Source: JBGRQB01 sp041725875 (GTDB lineage Bacteria; Bacteroidota; Ignavibacteria; Ignavibacteriales; Melioribacteraceae). Taken from it: a stretch of 27,847 bases of DNA. Positions 1 through 8,711 of this stretch are shown here, in pieces. Each line of letters starts with the position of its first letter. Position 1 is the first letter of the stretch. The stretch covers positions 1-27,847 of the forward strand of contig JBGRQB010000036.1 in NCBI GenBank assembly GCA_041725875.1. The letters run 5' to 3'. Made by a program: the position numbers and the translations under genes. Under the pieces are notes generated by a model. It saw only the letters and a program-made list of their open reading frames with translations. It was not told where the DNA came from and did not search any database.

Positions 1-789
1 ATGATTTCCCTTTCTTATAGCATTCAAACTCACACCAAGTCTGAACATAAGAGGAAGCTCCCATTCTCCTAGTCTGTACTGACCTTTAACATCTTTGTAA
101 TCGCCATTCTGACCCGGTGTAGGATCAATTGGCTGAAGAAGATCCATTCCGTCAAACTGCATCTGTCCGCCATAGTTTGATACAGACATACCTATATTCA
201 AACCATCCTCAACGTTGTCAGTCGGACTAAAAAATCCTGAATTTATCAGCACACCTAAATCAAAGGCAAGTGTACTTGCCGAAGTATGCCAGATAGATGA
301 TGAAATATATTTGGCTGCCGCACCAAAAGAGAACCAGGTTGCAAGTCTGCGGCCATAACCAACTGAAACCGAAATATCACTTGCAGAAAATGTTTCTCCG
401 GTTCCATCCTGCATATCAAGTGATGTAACATCCATATCACCATAATCAACTGCAACTATTCCAACTGCAACTGTTCCGATATCATCCAGCGAAATAGCAA
501 CAGCAGAAAATGAAGTATTAATATCTGCATACCAAGGCTGAACTGAAAAAGCAGCTTCGGAACCTTTTAAGGTTGCCAATCCTGCCGGATTCCAGTAAAT
601 AGAAGATACATCATTTGCAACTGCGGTAAAGGCATCGCCCATTGCAGTTGCACTTGCACCATAACCAATCTCTAAAAAGTTTGCAGTTGAAGTTCCCACC
701 CTGTAAGGTTTTTGAGAATATATAAAACTTGTAAAGATTGATGTTATTATTATCAGTTTTATACTATTTATTAAAATTTTACTTTTCAC
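1..789 (-). CDS. PorV/PorQ-family outer-membrane protein, 3' end missing
   Basis: This is an open frame of 263 codons running off the left edge, so the C-terminus is missing. I read a GTG start at 789, preceded by GAGGATC about 4 nt upstream; the in-frame ATG further upstream hits a stop after five codons. The N-terminus is a signal peptide (hydrophobic stretch ending near IYSQ). The mature part begins with a typical PorV/PorQ pattern: ANFLEIGYGASATAMGDAF, then SIYWNPAGLA, followed by alternating beta-strand segments. Family members are FadL-like beta-barrels of the outer membrane; PorV itself carries T9SS cargo to the surface. It lies 33 nt after the T9SS-type exoprotein gene and likely shares its transcript. 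Whether it is the general T9SS PorV or a dedicated paralogue for this locus cannot be told; the position suggests a dedicated one. Confidence 0.85.
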   Translation of the reverse strand, partial: MKSKILINSIKLIIITSIFTSFIYSQKPYRVGTSTANFLEIGYGASATAMGDAFTAVANDVSSIYWNPAGLATLKGSEAAFSVQPWYADINTSFSAVAISLDDIGTVAVGIVAVDYGDMDVTSLDMQDGTGETFSASDISVSVGYGRRLATWFSFGAAAKYISSSIWHTSASTLAFDLGVLINSGFFSPTDNVEDGLNIGMSVSNYGGQMQFDGMDLLQPIDPTPGQNGDYKDVKGQYRLGEWELPLMFRLGVSLNAIRKGNH

Positions 790-822
790 TTTTGATCCTC
801 AAAATTTCTTAATCATTTTAGT

Positions 823-3800
823 CTATTTGATTACTGCAAACTTTCCAATTTTTTCCTTCCCGGTTTCATTTGCTTTTACCTGATAAATGTAAACACCGGC
901 TGCAATTTCAAGTCCTTCTCTCGATAGAAGATCCCACTGTGCACTTCCGCGTTCAGCAGGATTTTCTACAACCATCTCATCAACGAGTACCCCACTCATT
1001 GTAAAAATCTTTATTGTACAGCTTGCCGGTAAGTTTGTAAACATAATGCGGCGCTGCTGATTCATTCCAGGTAGCGAAACTGCAGGTTCCATTGAGTTTG
1101 TAGCAACATAAGGATTAGGAACAACTCTTATTTCGTTTAAATCTGTATCAAGCTTTTCTTTATCTACTTTTATACTTTCTTTAACTGTAAATACAAGACT
1201 GTCTCTTTCAGAAAGAGGAGCTTTGAAGCTCAGGCGATAAACATCATTTGCCGATGGCATATCATTTACAGCATCTTTGAAGCTGATACCGAAAATTGTA
1301 CCGCCCCATCTTACTTTGTAGCTGTCATAAACCGGATGACCAACCATTACTTCATCTGCATCAAGATCAAATGTTCCGTTGCCATTCAGATCATTAACAA
1401 GCAAATCACATTTTGGATGTTCTCCGTTTTTATCTGTAAATGATTTATTTACAACATAGAAGTTCCAATCTAAACCATTAATAATTTGAGTTGTTTTAAG
1501 TGATTTACCTTCAGCCGAAATAATATATCTGGTATAGTTGTTAACTGTTGAATATACTTTACTATAATCTGTAAATACAATTTCATAATCCCACGGGAAG
1601 AATGTTGATTCCCAAGGACTTGTATAAACTTTAATTGGTGAATCTCCAACAACCCAACCTGATTTATCTTCGTCGATTATTGGTCTGTTAACAGTCGGAG
1701 TAAAATCAATCTGCATACCATCAATCAGATTTGTTGAAACTTCTTTACCAACAGGATAATGTTCAACAGATTTTCTCCAGTTATCTTCATTTTTATCTAC
1801 AAGGTTATTTCTAAGATTATTTCCATCTTCAGAATTTTCTATGAAAAGAAGTTTTTCTTCGGAACCGGTTACGTCATAAACTTCAACACCACTTGTTATG
1901 AACTTAACATCATAATCTGAACGACGAGTAAAATTTTGTAAACTGTCAACATCAGTAGATGTAAATTTAACTTTGTATTTTTTACCCGGCTGAGCCTGAA
2001 GATGATCAACAACTTTTATGTTAAACGGATTTGAGTTAATGTTGTTGTTTTCATATTTAGTTTCCAGTTCAACTGACGGCGGAACATATCCGGCAGCCAT
2101 TTTTGTTGGCTTTACAATTGCAACATTAATACCGCTGTTTCTGATTTCACCATATTCGTTCAGGTCAAGAATAGTTGAGTTTTCATAAGGAGTAATTCCT
2201 TCTCCAACATCCGGAATACCATAATCATACGCCACCAAGGCATAGTAATATGTTACACCGTTTTTAACATCTGTGTCTATATAATAATGTTCAATTCCTG
2301 TATCGTTTCCAAGGTAGTAAGCCATACCGTCTACAAGACCAAAATCAGTAAATCCTTTTTTCTCATTTACAAGGTCACACTGATAGATAGGCTTTTTAAG
2401 AGTTGGTTCACCAAATCCGTTAGTAATTACTTCGGGATCGGAAAAATATTTATCTGTAGCTTTATAAAGCTTATAACCTTCAAAGTCATTTACATTATTT
2501 AGTAAAGGTTCTTTTGTAAATTTATCGGCAACATCATTCCAGGATAAAATAACTTTACCATCTGCTGCTGTTGCTGTTAAAGTAGGCATCAACGGTGGAG
2601 TTGCAAAACGATAATCTCTTTCGTAAATAACCTGTACCACTTCTTTTTTTCTTGCAAGCAAAGGAACCTTTGGTTCTCTTTCGCCAAAACTAATGTAATC
2701 CATTGAGTGAAGCATTGACATTGAAACACGTTCAGTTTTTCCAGCATACAAAGGGAAAGGTGAAGCTGAGAACATTTCAATAAGATTTTCAACTGTTCCG
2801 CTGTAACCTTCTTTAATTCCTGAATCCATATATTTCCAAAGTACAGGATCATTTGAAGGAGCCGGACCCGTTGATGTAGGAACACCATACATCTGGAAAG
2901 ATGTTAAACCAATCATATCAGATTCACTAACATCAGTAATTGCAAAGTTTGGTTCAGCACCAATACCCGGAATATAATCTGGTTTGTGATTACATTCAGT
3001 ACCATTAGCATCCGGACCACCGATAGCTTCATAATGAAGATCTAAAGGACCAACGCCATCTGTTCCAAGGTCATCGCCGTAAAATTCAGTTTTCTGATAT
3101 TTACCATCTTTATTTAAATCATTACCATCTTGCCAGTCACCATCCTCATCAGCATCCCAGTGAGGTTTTGGTTCACCATAAACCTTTTTGAACTGTTCAA
3201 GATTTGTAATACCTTCGGTTGCATTTTGATAAAACACAGATGCTACATTATCTCTTTTTTCATCTGTAAGACCATCCTGATCATTATCAATACCGTCAGT
3301 ACTGATACCTGGACTCTCAAGATATGCAAATCCCAAAATTCCCGGTCTTATACCCCCGGCACTTACCATATCTATATCCCAGCTAAACGCCATATCAAGA
3401 AAATCATCGTAGTAGCCAAGATCATCATACTCTTCATTTTTACCAATTCCGTTATCAACCCAATATCCAAAAGCAACTTTTGAAAGATCGTAATCGGAAA
3501 CGTTGGCAATTGTATATTCAAAAAAGATTGCATCCTGAGTCTGAGGATTATTCCACTGCATTCCGCGTGTTTCAACTCTTAATCCCAAACCACCCCAGGG
3601 CTTTCCGAACTGAGCTGTTATGTCAGGATCTTTATCACCAATTGAAACTCCTGGACGAGGGAAATATTTTACAGGAACTCCGTCCTGCAGATATTCCTGA
3701 TCCTGAGCATCGTTGGTAACAAAATATGTTTCAAGATCGGCATAAACAACACCGGCACCAAAACGGCCGTTCCATAATCCCTGCCATTTCAGACTGTTAC

Positions 3801-4299
3801 CACTTGCCGGCCATCCCTGTAAAGGCCAGGAATCTTTAATGTTACTCATTGCCACATATTCGTTATCAGGATTCAGATAACCTTTTGGCGGCATAAATCC
3901 GTAAACTATTAATCCGTTTTTGCTAACATCCACAAGCTCTCTGTAGTGAGTCTGGATGTAATAAAGTGTATCCATAACACCTGTCGCCCAGGGTGAAGGA
4001 ACACCGTTATCAAGTAATACTCTTGAACCAACCAGCAATGCAACACCATCTGTCATTGGTAAACCATTCTGATCGTTCGGCCATTTTGAATATTGCACAC
4101 CGCAACATTTTGATAGTTCGGTTGTGTTTGTAAATCTTATAAACACTCTATTTCCGCTCATAAATCCTTCTCTTATTCTGCCAGGATCACCTGCCGGATC
4201 ATCCGGTCCCTGATAAGTTGAAGACTGAGCAACTAATGTTGAACCAATTATCATTTGAAGAAATACAATTAAAATTAACTTCAAATATTTCTTTCTCAT
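823..4299 (-). CDS. Large secreted protein with FN3-like region, acidic Ca-type loops and T9SS-type C-terminal domain
   Basis: A secreted protein of 1158 residues from the preferred start. The frame opens at 4329, but that ATG lacks a ribosome binding site, while the ATG at 4299 follows AAAAGGAAT and starts a clean signal peptide (MRKKYLKLILIVF... to VAQS). The N-terminal two thirds match no catalytic family I know. Three acidic loops resemble calcium-binding DxDxDG repeats: DGIDNDQDGLTDE, then DADEDGDWQDGNDLNKDGK, and near the C-terminus NDLNGNGTFDLDADE. A fibronectin-III-like stretch lies around the middle (GKVILSWNDV ... FEGYKLYKATD). The last ~95 residues (from VVPNPYVA to KIGKFAVIK) look like a T9SS type-A sorting domain, implying export and surface attachment. 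It sits 30 nt after the TonB receptor and before PorV, where a SusD-type surface binder would be expected. Sugar binding is inferred from context only. Confidence 0.8.
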   Translation of the reverse strand: MRKKYLKLILIVFLQMIIGSTLVAQSSTYQGPDDPAGDPGRIREGFMSGNRVFIRFTNTTELSKCCGVQYSKWPNDQNGLPMTDGVALLVGSRVLLDNGVPSPWATGVMDTLYYIQTHYRELVDVSKNGLIVYGFMPPKGYLNPDNEYVAMSNIKDSWPLQGWPASGNSLKWQGLWNGRFGAGVVYADLETYFVTNDAQDQEYLQDGVPVKYFPRPGVSIGDKDPDITAQFGKPWGGLGLRVETRGMQWNNPQTQDAIFFEYTIANVSDYDLSKVAFGYWVDNGIGKNEEYDDLGYYDDFLDMAFSWDIDMVSAGGIRPGILGFAYLESPGISTDGIDNDQDGLTDEKRDNVASVFYQNATEGITNLEQFKKVYGEPKPHWDADEDGDWQDGNDLNKDGKYQKTEFYGDDLGTDGVGPLDLHYEAIGGPDANGTECNHKPDYIPGIGAEPNFAITDVSESDMIGLTSFQMYGVPTSTGPAPSNDPVLWKYMDSGIKEGYSGTVENLIEMFSASPFPLYAGKTERVSMSMLHSMDYISFGEREPKVPLLARKKEVVQVIYERDYRFATPPLMPTLTATAADGKVILSWNDVADKFTKEPLLNNVNDFEGYKLYKATDKYFSDPEVITNGFGEPTLKKPIYQCDLVNEKKGFTDFGLVDGMAYYLGNDTGIEHYYIDTDVKNGVTYYYALVAYDYGIPDVGEGITPYENSTILDLNEYGEIRNSGINVAIVKPTKMAAGYVPPSVELETKYENNNINSNPFNIKVVDHLQAQPGKKYKVKFTSTDVDSLQNFTRRSDYDVKFITSGVEVYDVTGSEEKLLFIENSEDGNNLRNNLVDKNEDNWRKSVEHYPVGKEVSTNLIDGMQIDFTPTVNRPIIDEDKSGWVVGDSPIKVYTSPWESTFFPWDYEIVFTDYSKVYSTVNNYTRYIISAEGKSLKTTQIINGLDWNFYVVNKSFTDKNGEHPKCDLLVNDLNGNGTFDLDADEVMVGHPVYDSYKVRWGGTIFGISFKDAVNDMPSANDVYRLSFKAPLSERDSLVFTVKESIKVDKEKLDTDLNEIRVVPNPYVATNSMEPAVSLPGMNQQRRIMFTNLPASCTIKIFTMSGVLVDEMVVENPAERGSAQWDLLSREGLEIAAGVYIYQVKANETGKEKIGKFAVIK

Positions 4300-4329
4300 A
4301 TTTATATTCCTTTTAATTTTCATTCTCAT

Positions 4330-7065
4330 CTAAAAATTCACATCTAACATAAGTTTGATTTCTCTTGGCTGTCCGTACATAGTTGGATTTTTGTACCAGT
4401 CATAGGCATCATTAAAATCACTTTTATGTGCAGCAACCTGATGCGGTCTTAAGATAACAGAATAAGCTCTTCCTGTTGTTTCATTAACTTCGTTTTCAAG
4501 TAGTGAATCGAACAGATTATACACCAGCAAGCTTAAACGAACACCAAAATCTTCACTTCTTACTAATTGATAATAAGCTCTTAAATCTGCCTGAAATTTT
4601 GATGGTTTAACTGAGTTGTTGTAATTAAGTTTAATTTTATAAAGCTGACTCTCAACAGTTGGTCTCCAGGTATAAGGAGTACCTGAGTTGAAGTATCCTG
4701 TAAGAGTTACGCCGTAATCTGCTGTTTTGTAATTTACAGAAGCATTTAATGTGTGGCGCTGATCCCAAGACATTCTGTACAGCTCCGTAACAGGATCAAG
4801 CTTATCACCCGCTCTGCTGAATGTTAAATCTGGTCTGTCTGCATTGCCTCGTGTATATTGCAGTGTGTAGTTAAGGAAGAATGAAAAGTTATCTACAAAA
4901 TAATCATATTTTATTTCGAGTCCTTTAACATTTCCATAATCAAGATTTGTATATAAACCATATCTGATCTGGTTATATGTTGAAACTATTTTTGTTCCTA
5001 ATAAATCGTAAATATCTCTGTAATAAACAGCAACTTCAACGCTCATTCCGTTACCAATCTGCTGCCATAAACCAACTTCATACTGAACAGTTTTTTGTGG
5101 TTTAAGTTCAGGGTTACCCATCAACGTTCCTAAATCAAACGGTGATACCTGGAATGTAGGGTTTGAATAAAGATAAGATAACGGAGGCATCTGGAAAAAA
5201 TGTCCGTAAGAAAATCTTAATAATGCTGCTTCACCAAGCTGGTAGCTTAATCCGAGTCGCGGACTCAACTGCCAGGAAGCATCTACATCATTGTAAGTAG
5301 AATACTTTTCTGAATTCGGATCATCAAAACGAATCTGGTTAGCAGGATTTCTCCAATCAGAAGGAGCAACAGTGTTCGGATCGAAATAATCAAGTCTTAA
5401 CCCGGCATTAATTACCAGATTATCAAACTCCATTTTATCCTGAACATAGAACGCAAGTTCAAATGGTTTAGCGTGAATTCTGCTTGCATAAGCTGTCGAA
5501 TCTCCCCTTACTTCAGGTTTGAAATTAGGGAATACATATTTATTTAGCGTTGAATCATAAACCATCTGATGTTCTTTACCTGTTCCGTCAAATGCATTCT
5601 GGATACTAATCCATTGTGATTTGAAATCGTGACCAAGATATGAAACACCTGTTTTCAGGATATGATTTTTATCTATCTGCCATGTAAAATCAAATTTTAA
5701 GTTTAATTTTTTCGAGTTTTGTTCAGTCCAGTTATGATCCTGACCACCGGTTAAAAATCCAGGATCAAATCTGTAATAATCTGCACTTATATATCTGTCA
5801 TCCAACGGATTTTCATAAAACCAGCTGGTATATTTTTTATCTACCAAAGAAGCTTTTAACTCGTAAAACACTTTTTTAGATAAAGAATGATTTATCATCA
5901 AAGCATACATATCAGTAGTTTCATTCTGAGTGTTTCTTCCGTCCGGATTATATTTCCAGGCGTGACTGTAGTTTTGCCATTCAGAAGAGTTTCTGCTGTA
6001 AGTAAAAGCAGATCTGAATCCGGCAAAAGGCTTGAATGAAATTTTTGAGTAAAGACTGTAAGTCTCACTTGTGTTCATCGCAACAAAAGAGCTGTCGCCC
6101 GATTTATCAGATCTCCATCCACTCTCCTCACCTTTGAAATATGAGTAATCATCAGGTCTGAATAATCTGATACCATTCAGGTATCCGTCTTTGTTTTGAT
6201 AGCGTCCGTTAACTATAAAGGAGAGAGTGTTTTTAAGGATTGGTCCGCTGAAATTTAATTTGAAATCTGTGTTTCTTGTGAAATCGTCATCTTTCAGACC
6301 AAGAAAAATATTTTTATTTCCGGTAAAATAATTAGAAGCACCTATTGAAGCAGATCCTTCAAATTTATTTGAACCATCCTTTGTAATTGCATTTACAATA
6401 CCTGACATTGCATTTCCGTACTCGGCATTAAATGTACCTGTAATTACTTCAACCTCTGCAATAACATCTGTTTCAACTTCAACATCTCTGCTGGTTTTTG
6501 AAAAGCTGTCATCAACAATCAGTCCGTCAACCATATAAGTTACTTCAGATTTTCTACCGCCTCTGAAGTGACCGGCAACAACACCACTTTGCATATTAAC
6601 AATATCAGTAAGGTTTTCCACCGGTAAAGCCTTAATCTGATCTGTGGTCACATTTCGCACAGAACTTGTCTGATCCTTTTTCATAGAAACTTTTGAAGCC
6701 GTAACAACTACTTCACTTCCAAGTGTAATATCTGTTTCAGATAATTCCACATCAATAGTTGTTGTGCGGTTTACATTTACCACTACATCAGGAAAGACAG
6801 TTTTCTGATAACCCATCATCTGGAAAATAAGGGTATACTTACCCGGCGGGATATTAATTATTGAGTAATCTCCTGAGATGTCTGTTGCAGCACCCCAGTT
6901 ATGATCTTTTATGATCACATTTACCCCAATTAATGCTTCGCCTGTGCTTTTATCCTTAACATTACCGGATATTTTACCGGTTTGAGAAAAAACTACAGTA
7001 CTTAACAATATTATTAATATAGAAAGGACTTTAATTTTTAGAGAAAATTTTGAATCAAATTTCAT
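4330..7065 (-). CDS. TonB-dependent outer-membrane receptor with carboxypeptidase-regulatory-like domain
   Basis: A 911-residue active-transport receptor of the outer membrane. A signal peptide ends near VVFSQ (residue 28). Residues 30-110 form a CarboxypepD_reg-like domain (GKISGNVKDKSTGEALIGVN ... GYQKTVFPDVVV). A plug domain follows at about 120-240, with IKALPVENLTDIVNMQSG, VTYMVDGLIVDD and EYGNAMSGIVNAITKDG. The remainder is a strand-rich beta-barrel ending in the terminal aromatic expected of outer-membrane proteins (MLDVNF). Length fits SusC-like and other large receptors, but no SusD follows; the partner slot holds a T9SS-type exoprotein and PorV. The ATG at 7065 has a weak AGGTT upstream. 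A Bacteroidota-type promoter is visible at 7135-7166. The substrate is inferred from neighbouring glycosidases to be an N-glycan or its fragments. Confidence 0.92.
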   Translation of the reverse strand: MKFDSKFSLKIKVLSILIILLSTVVFSQTGKISGNVKDKSTGEALIGVNVIIKDHNWGAATDISGDYSIINIPPGKYTLIFQMMGYQKTVFPDVVVNVNRTTTIDVELSETDITLGSEVVVTASKVSMKKDQTSSVRNVTTDQIKALPVENLTDIVNMQSGVVAGHFRGGRKSEVTYMVDGLIVDDSFSKTSRDVEVETDVIAEVEVITGTFNAEYGNAMSGIVNAITKDGSNKFEGSASIGASNYFTGNKNIFLGLKDDDFTRNTDFKLNFSGPILKNTLSFIVNGRYQNKDGYLNGIRLFRPDDYSYFKGEESGWRSDKSGDSSFVAMNTSETYSLYSKISFKPFAGFRSAFTYSRNSSEWQNYSHAWKYNPDGRNTQNETTDMYALMINHSLSKKVFYELKASLVDKKYTSWFYENPLDDRYISADYYRFDPGFLTGGQDHNWTEQNSKKLNLKFDFTWQIDKNHILKTGVSYLGHDFKSQWISIQNAFDGTGKEHQMVYDSTLNKYVFPNFKPEVRGDSTAYASRIHAKPFELAFYVQDKMEFDNLVINAGLRLDYFDPNTVAPSDWRNPANQIRFDDPNSEKYSTYNDVDASWQLSPRLGLSYQLGEAALLRFSYGHFFQMPPLSYLYSNPTFQVSPFDLGTLMGNPELKPQKTVQYEVGLWQQIGNGMSVEVAVYYRDIYDLLGTKIVSTYNQIRYGLYTNLDYGNVKGLEIKYDYFVDNFSFFLNYTLQYTRGNADRPDLTFSRAGDKLDPVTELYRMSWDQRHTLNASVNYKTADYGVTLTGYFNSGTPYTWRPTVESQLYKIKLNYNNSVKPSKFQADLRAYYQLVRSEDFGVRLSLLVYNLFDSLLENEVNETTGRAYSVILRPHQVAAHKSDFNDAYDWYKNPTMYGQPREIKLMLDVNF

Positions 7066-7134
7066 TGAGTTTAACCTGGTTATTTAATCTTTATAAATAA
7101 TTTTCAGTAATTCCATCAGCTCTAAAAAGCTATT

Positions 7135-7166
7135 CAAATATAAAAGAAGTTTAGTTTATTTACAAA
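7135..7166 (-). promoter_or_regulatory. Bacteroidota-type promoter for the TonB receptor operon
   Basis: Read on the minus strand, TTTG (7163-7166) lies 20 nt upstream of TATATTTG (7135-7142), which fits the known Bacteroidota consensus TTTG / TAnnTTTG at -33 / -7. Transcription would start near 7128, leaving a leader of about 60 nt before the ATG at 7065. One ATTTACAAAC repeat (7158-7167) overlaps the -33 element, as a regulator site would. Confidence 0.55.
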
Positions 7167-7212
7167 CAAAATATTCTAATAAGTTGTTTTTTTATTTTAC
7201 TAATTTACAAAC
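7158..7212. repeat. Two exact ATTTACAAAC direct repeats spaced 45 bp
   Basis: ATTTACAAAC occurs at 7158-7167 and 7203-7212 in the same orientation. The 45-bp offset is close to four helical turns, so bound proteins would face the same side of the DNA. The proximal copy covers the putative -33 element of the receptor promoter. A regulatory role is inferred from position. Confidence 0.35.
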
Positions 7213-7237
7213 GCATTTTAAGCGGTTTTATTCATAG

Positions 7238-7269
7238 AAACGCCCGTTAACTCGGATAAAAGAGCGTTT
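7238..7269. repeat. Inverted repeat AAACGC / GCGTTT
   Basis: AAACGC at 7238-7243 pairs with GCGTTT at 7264-7269. On the minus strand the stem can extend to eight pairs with one G-U. No T-run follows, so it is a poor intrinsic terminator. A further AAACGC lies at 7209-7214. It may be an operator or an mRNA hairpin; chance cannot be excluded. Confidence 0.3.
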
Positions 7270-7343
7270 ATTACCTTTATTTATTCTTTTGATGGAGTTT
7301 CTAGTTAAATGTTAATTTCATTCCCGGATTAACTAAAAGTGTG

Positions 7344-7365
7344 CAAAACAGCTTATAATAAGGCT
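7344..7365 (-). terminator. Weak candidate terminator after the ROK regulator gene
   Basis: Read on the minus strand, about 11 nt after the regulator stop codon, AGCCTTAT can pair with ATAAGCT (one bulged base, 7350-7365), followed by GTTTTG. The stem is AT-rich and the loop is very short, so termination here would be inefficient at best. Confidence 0.22.
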
Positions 7366-7376
7366 ATTCTTAATTT

Positions 7377-8585
7377 TTATTCAGAAAAAATGCTGATATT
7401 CTCACTGATTCCTTTACGTTTTACAATTGGAATCTTGAAAAATTCGTTTAATATCAGACTCGCAGCACCTGTTGCAACTGAATTAGGGCCGTGCAGACTC
7501 GGAATAACTTTCAGTTTTTGAGTTATAAAAGGAAGTGATTTAAGGTTTATTACTTCACGGATCGGATCAATAATAATATCATCCAGATCGGAAATGTTAC
7601 CTGCTACAATAAGAGCTTCCGGGTTTAGAAGTGAAATGGAATTAGATATGATTTCCCCAATTTGTGTACCCAGTCTTTTGAACAAAGAGATTGCAAGTTC
7701 GTCCCCTGCTTTCGCTGCTTCAATAAGGATATCTACAGTCAGCTCTTCAATTTTCAAATCATACTCACGTAAATATTCACTTTGAGAGATTTGATTTCGG
7801 ATATAGATGAGCATCTGACCAAGATTAAGAATTGGTATGTTTAGTTCTCCTGCACAGTTTGTATGACCATTATACAGATGTTCGTCAATTAAAATCCCGA
7901 CTCCCATACCGCCTACTTTCTGATCAAACTCTGCAAGCACAACTAAAAAGTTTTTGAAATCTTTTCCCGCACCAACCCATTTTGCACCAACAGCAGTAGA
8001 GTTTGCGTTGTTTTCAACAACAATCGGGAATTTGTAATATTCGTTAAGTTTATTTGTAAGAGGAATATTTTTATCCGAGATAACATCTGTTCTTTTAACA
8101 ACACCCATTTCAGAATCAACAATTGCTGGCATTGCAATACCCAATCCCAAAAATTTCTCTTGTTCAATTTTAGATTTTTCAAGAATATTTTGAACTATGG
8201 AATTAATAACATTAATTAGTTCTTCTTCAGACTGAAGTTTTTCAAACTTCAAAGTAGAGTGATGTAACAGATTACCTTTCAGATCAAGGATAACAGCGGT
8301 GATGTTGTTTATTTCTATATCCAGACCAATAACATAAGCAGCATCTTTGTTAAGTTCCCACAGATAAGGTTTTTTACCTCCCTTTTCCGTGGAATCTCCT
8401 TTTCCCAAATTCAGGATAAGAGTTTTGTCAGATAATTCTTTAAGTATGTTAAAAATTGTTGAGGGTCTTAAACCTGTAATGGTGGTTAATTCAGTACTGG
8501 AAATAACCTCGTGCTTTCTAATCATATTTAACACAAGCTGACCATTCAATGTTCTTATGAATTTAAAGTCCCCGGTCTGAATCAT
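7377..8585 (-). CDS. ROK-family (NagC/XylR-type) transcriptional regulator
   Basis: A 402-residue cytoplasmic regulator. Residues about 14-60 form a winged helix-turn-helix (VISSTELTTITGLRPSTIFNILKEL), followed by the GGKKP linker at 69-73 typical of ROK repressors and then the ROK sugar-binding fold (VIGLDIEINNITAVILD; VVENNANSTAVG; GGMGVGILID; NCAGEL). The zinc-binding CxCGxxGC motif of many ROK proteins is absent. Such proteins usually repress sugar genes until a sugar or sugar phosphate binds. The ATG at 8585 is preceded by a strong GGAGG. It sits between the catabolic operon and the receptor operon, so it is the natural controller of both; GlcNAc or mannose derivatives are plausible inducers, by inference. 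A possible operator lies just upstream at 8641-8667. Confidence 0.93.
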   Translation of the reverse strand: MIQTGDFKFIRTLNGQLVLNMIRKHEVISSTELTTITGLRPSTIFNILKELSDKTLILNLGKGDSTEKGGKKPYLWELNKDAAYVIGLDIEINNITAVILDLKGNLLHHSTLKFEKLQSEEELINVINSIVQNILEKSKIEQEKFLGLGIAMPAIVDSEMGVVKRTDVISDKNIPLTNKLNEYYKFPIVVENNANSTAVGAKWVGAGKDFKNFLVVLAEFDQKVGGMGVGILIDEHLYNGHTNCAGELNIPILNLGQMLIYIRNQISQSEYLREYDLKIEELTVDILIEAAKAGDELAISLFKRLGTQIGEIISNSISLLNPEALIVAGNISDLDDIIIDPIREVINLKSLPFITQKLKVIPSLHGPNSVATGAASLILNEFFKIPIVKRKGISENISIFSE

Positions 8586-8640
8586 AACTCCTCCAATTAC
8601 CTCTCAATTTTTAACCTTATAAACAACAATGCAATTTTTT

Positions 8641-8682
8641 GATTCAATCAGCTAAAGTTTTTGAATCCAAACTACAAAGTTA
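8641..8682 (-). promoter_or_regulatory. Promoter and candidate operator of the ROK regulator
   Basis: Read on the minus strand, TAACTTTG (8675-8682) fits the Bacteroidota -7 consensus TAnnTTTG, though I see no good -33 element. Immediately downstream, at the expected transcription start, lies a perfect 7-bp inverted repeat, GATTCAA (8641-8647) and TTGAATC (8661-8667), with a 13-nt spacer. A repressor bound there would block its own gene. This is inference from symmetry and position. Confidence 0.38.
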
Positions 8683-8711
8683 AAATAATTTTTATTAGAT
8701 GTTATATTTTT

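Larger units (their letters stand above)
7066..7376. promoter_or_regulatory. 311-bp intergenic control region of the receptor operon
   Basis: No gene is visible here. The region holds the putative receptor promoter (7135-7166), two exact copies of ATTTACAAAC (7158-7167 and 7203-7212), copies of AAACGC at 7209-7214 and 7238-7243, and the inverse GCGTTT at 7264-7269. A weak hairpin lies just after the regulator gene (7350-7365). The GC-containing boxes stand out against very AT-rich surroundings. What binds here is unknown; the locus ROK regulator is the obvious candidate. Confidence 0.5.

Noticed and set aside
3130..3483. A 117-codon plus-strand open frame opposite the exoprotein gene
   Set aside because: It is antisense to a continuous coding region and has no recognisable domain; composition fits a shadow frame.
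4300..4329. The upstream ATG at 4329 as start of the exoprotein
   Set aside because: It has no ribosome site and would put ten charged residues before the signal peptide; the ATG at 4299 has AAAAGGAAT before it.
7238..7269. AAACGC/GCGTTT hairpin as terminator of the ROK regulator
   Set aside because: It lies over 100 nt beyond the stop codon and no T-run follows on the minus strand.
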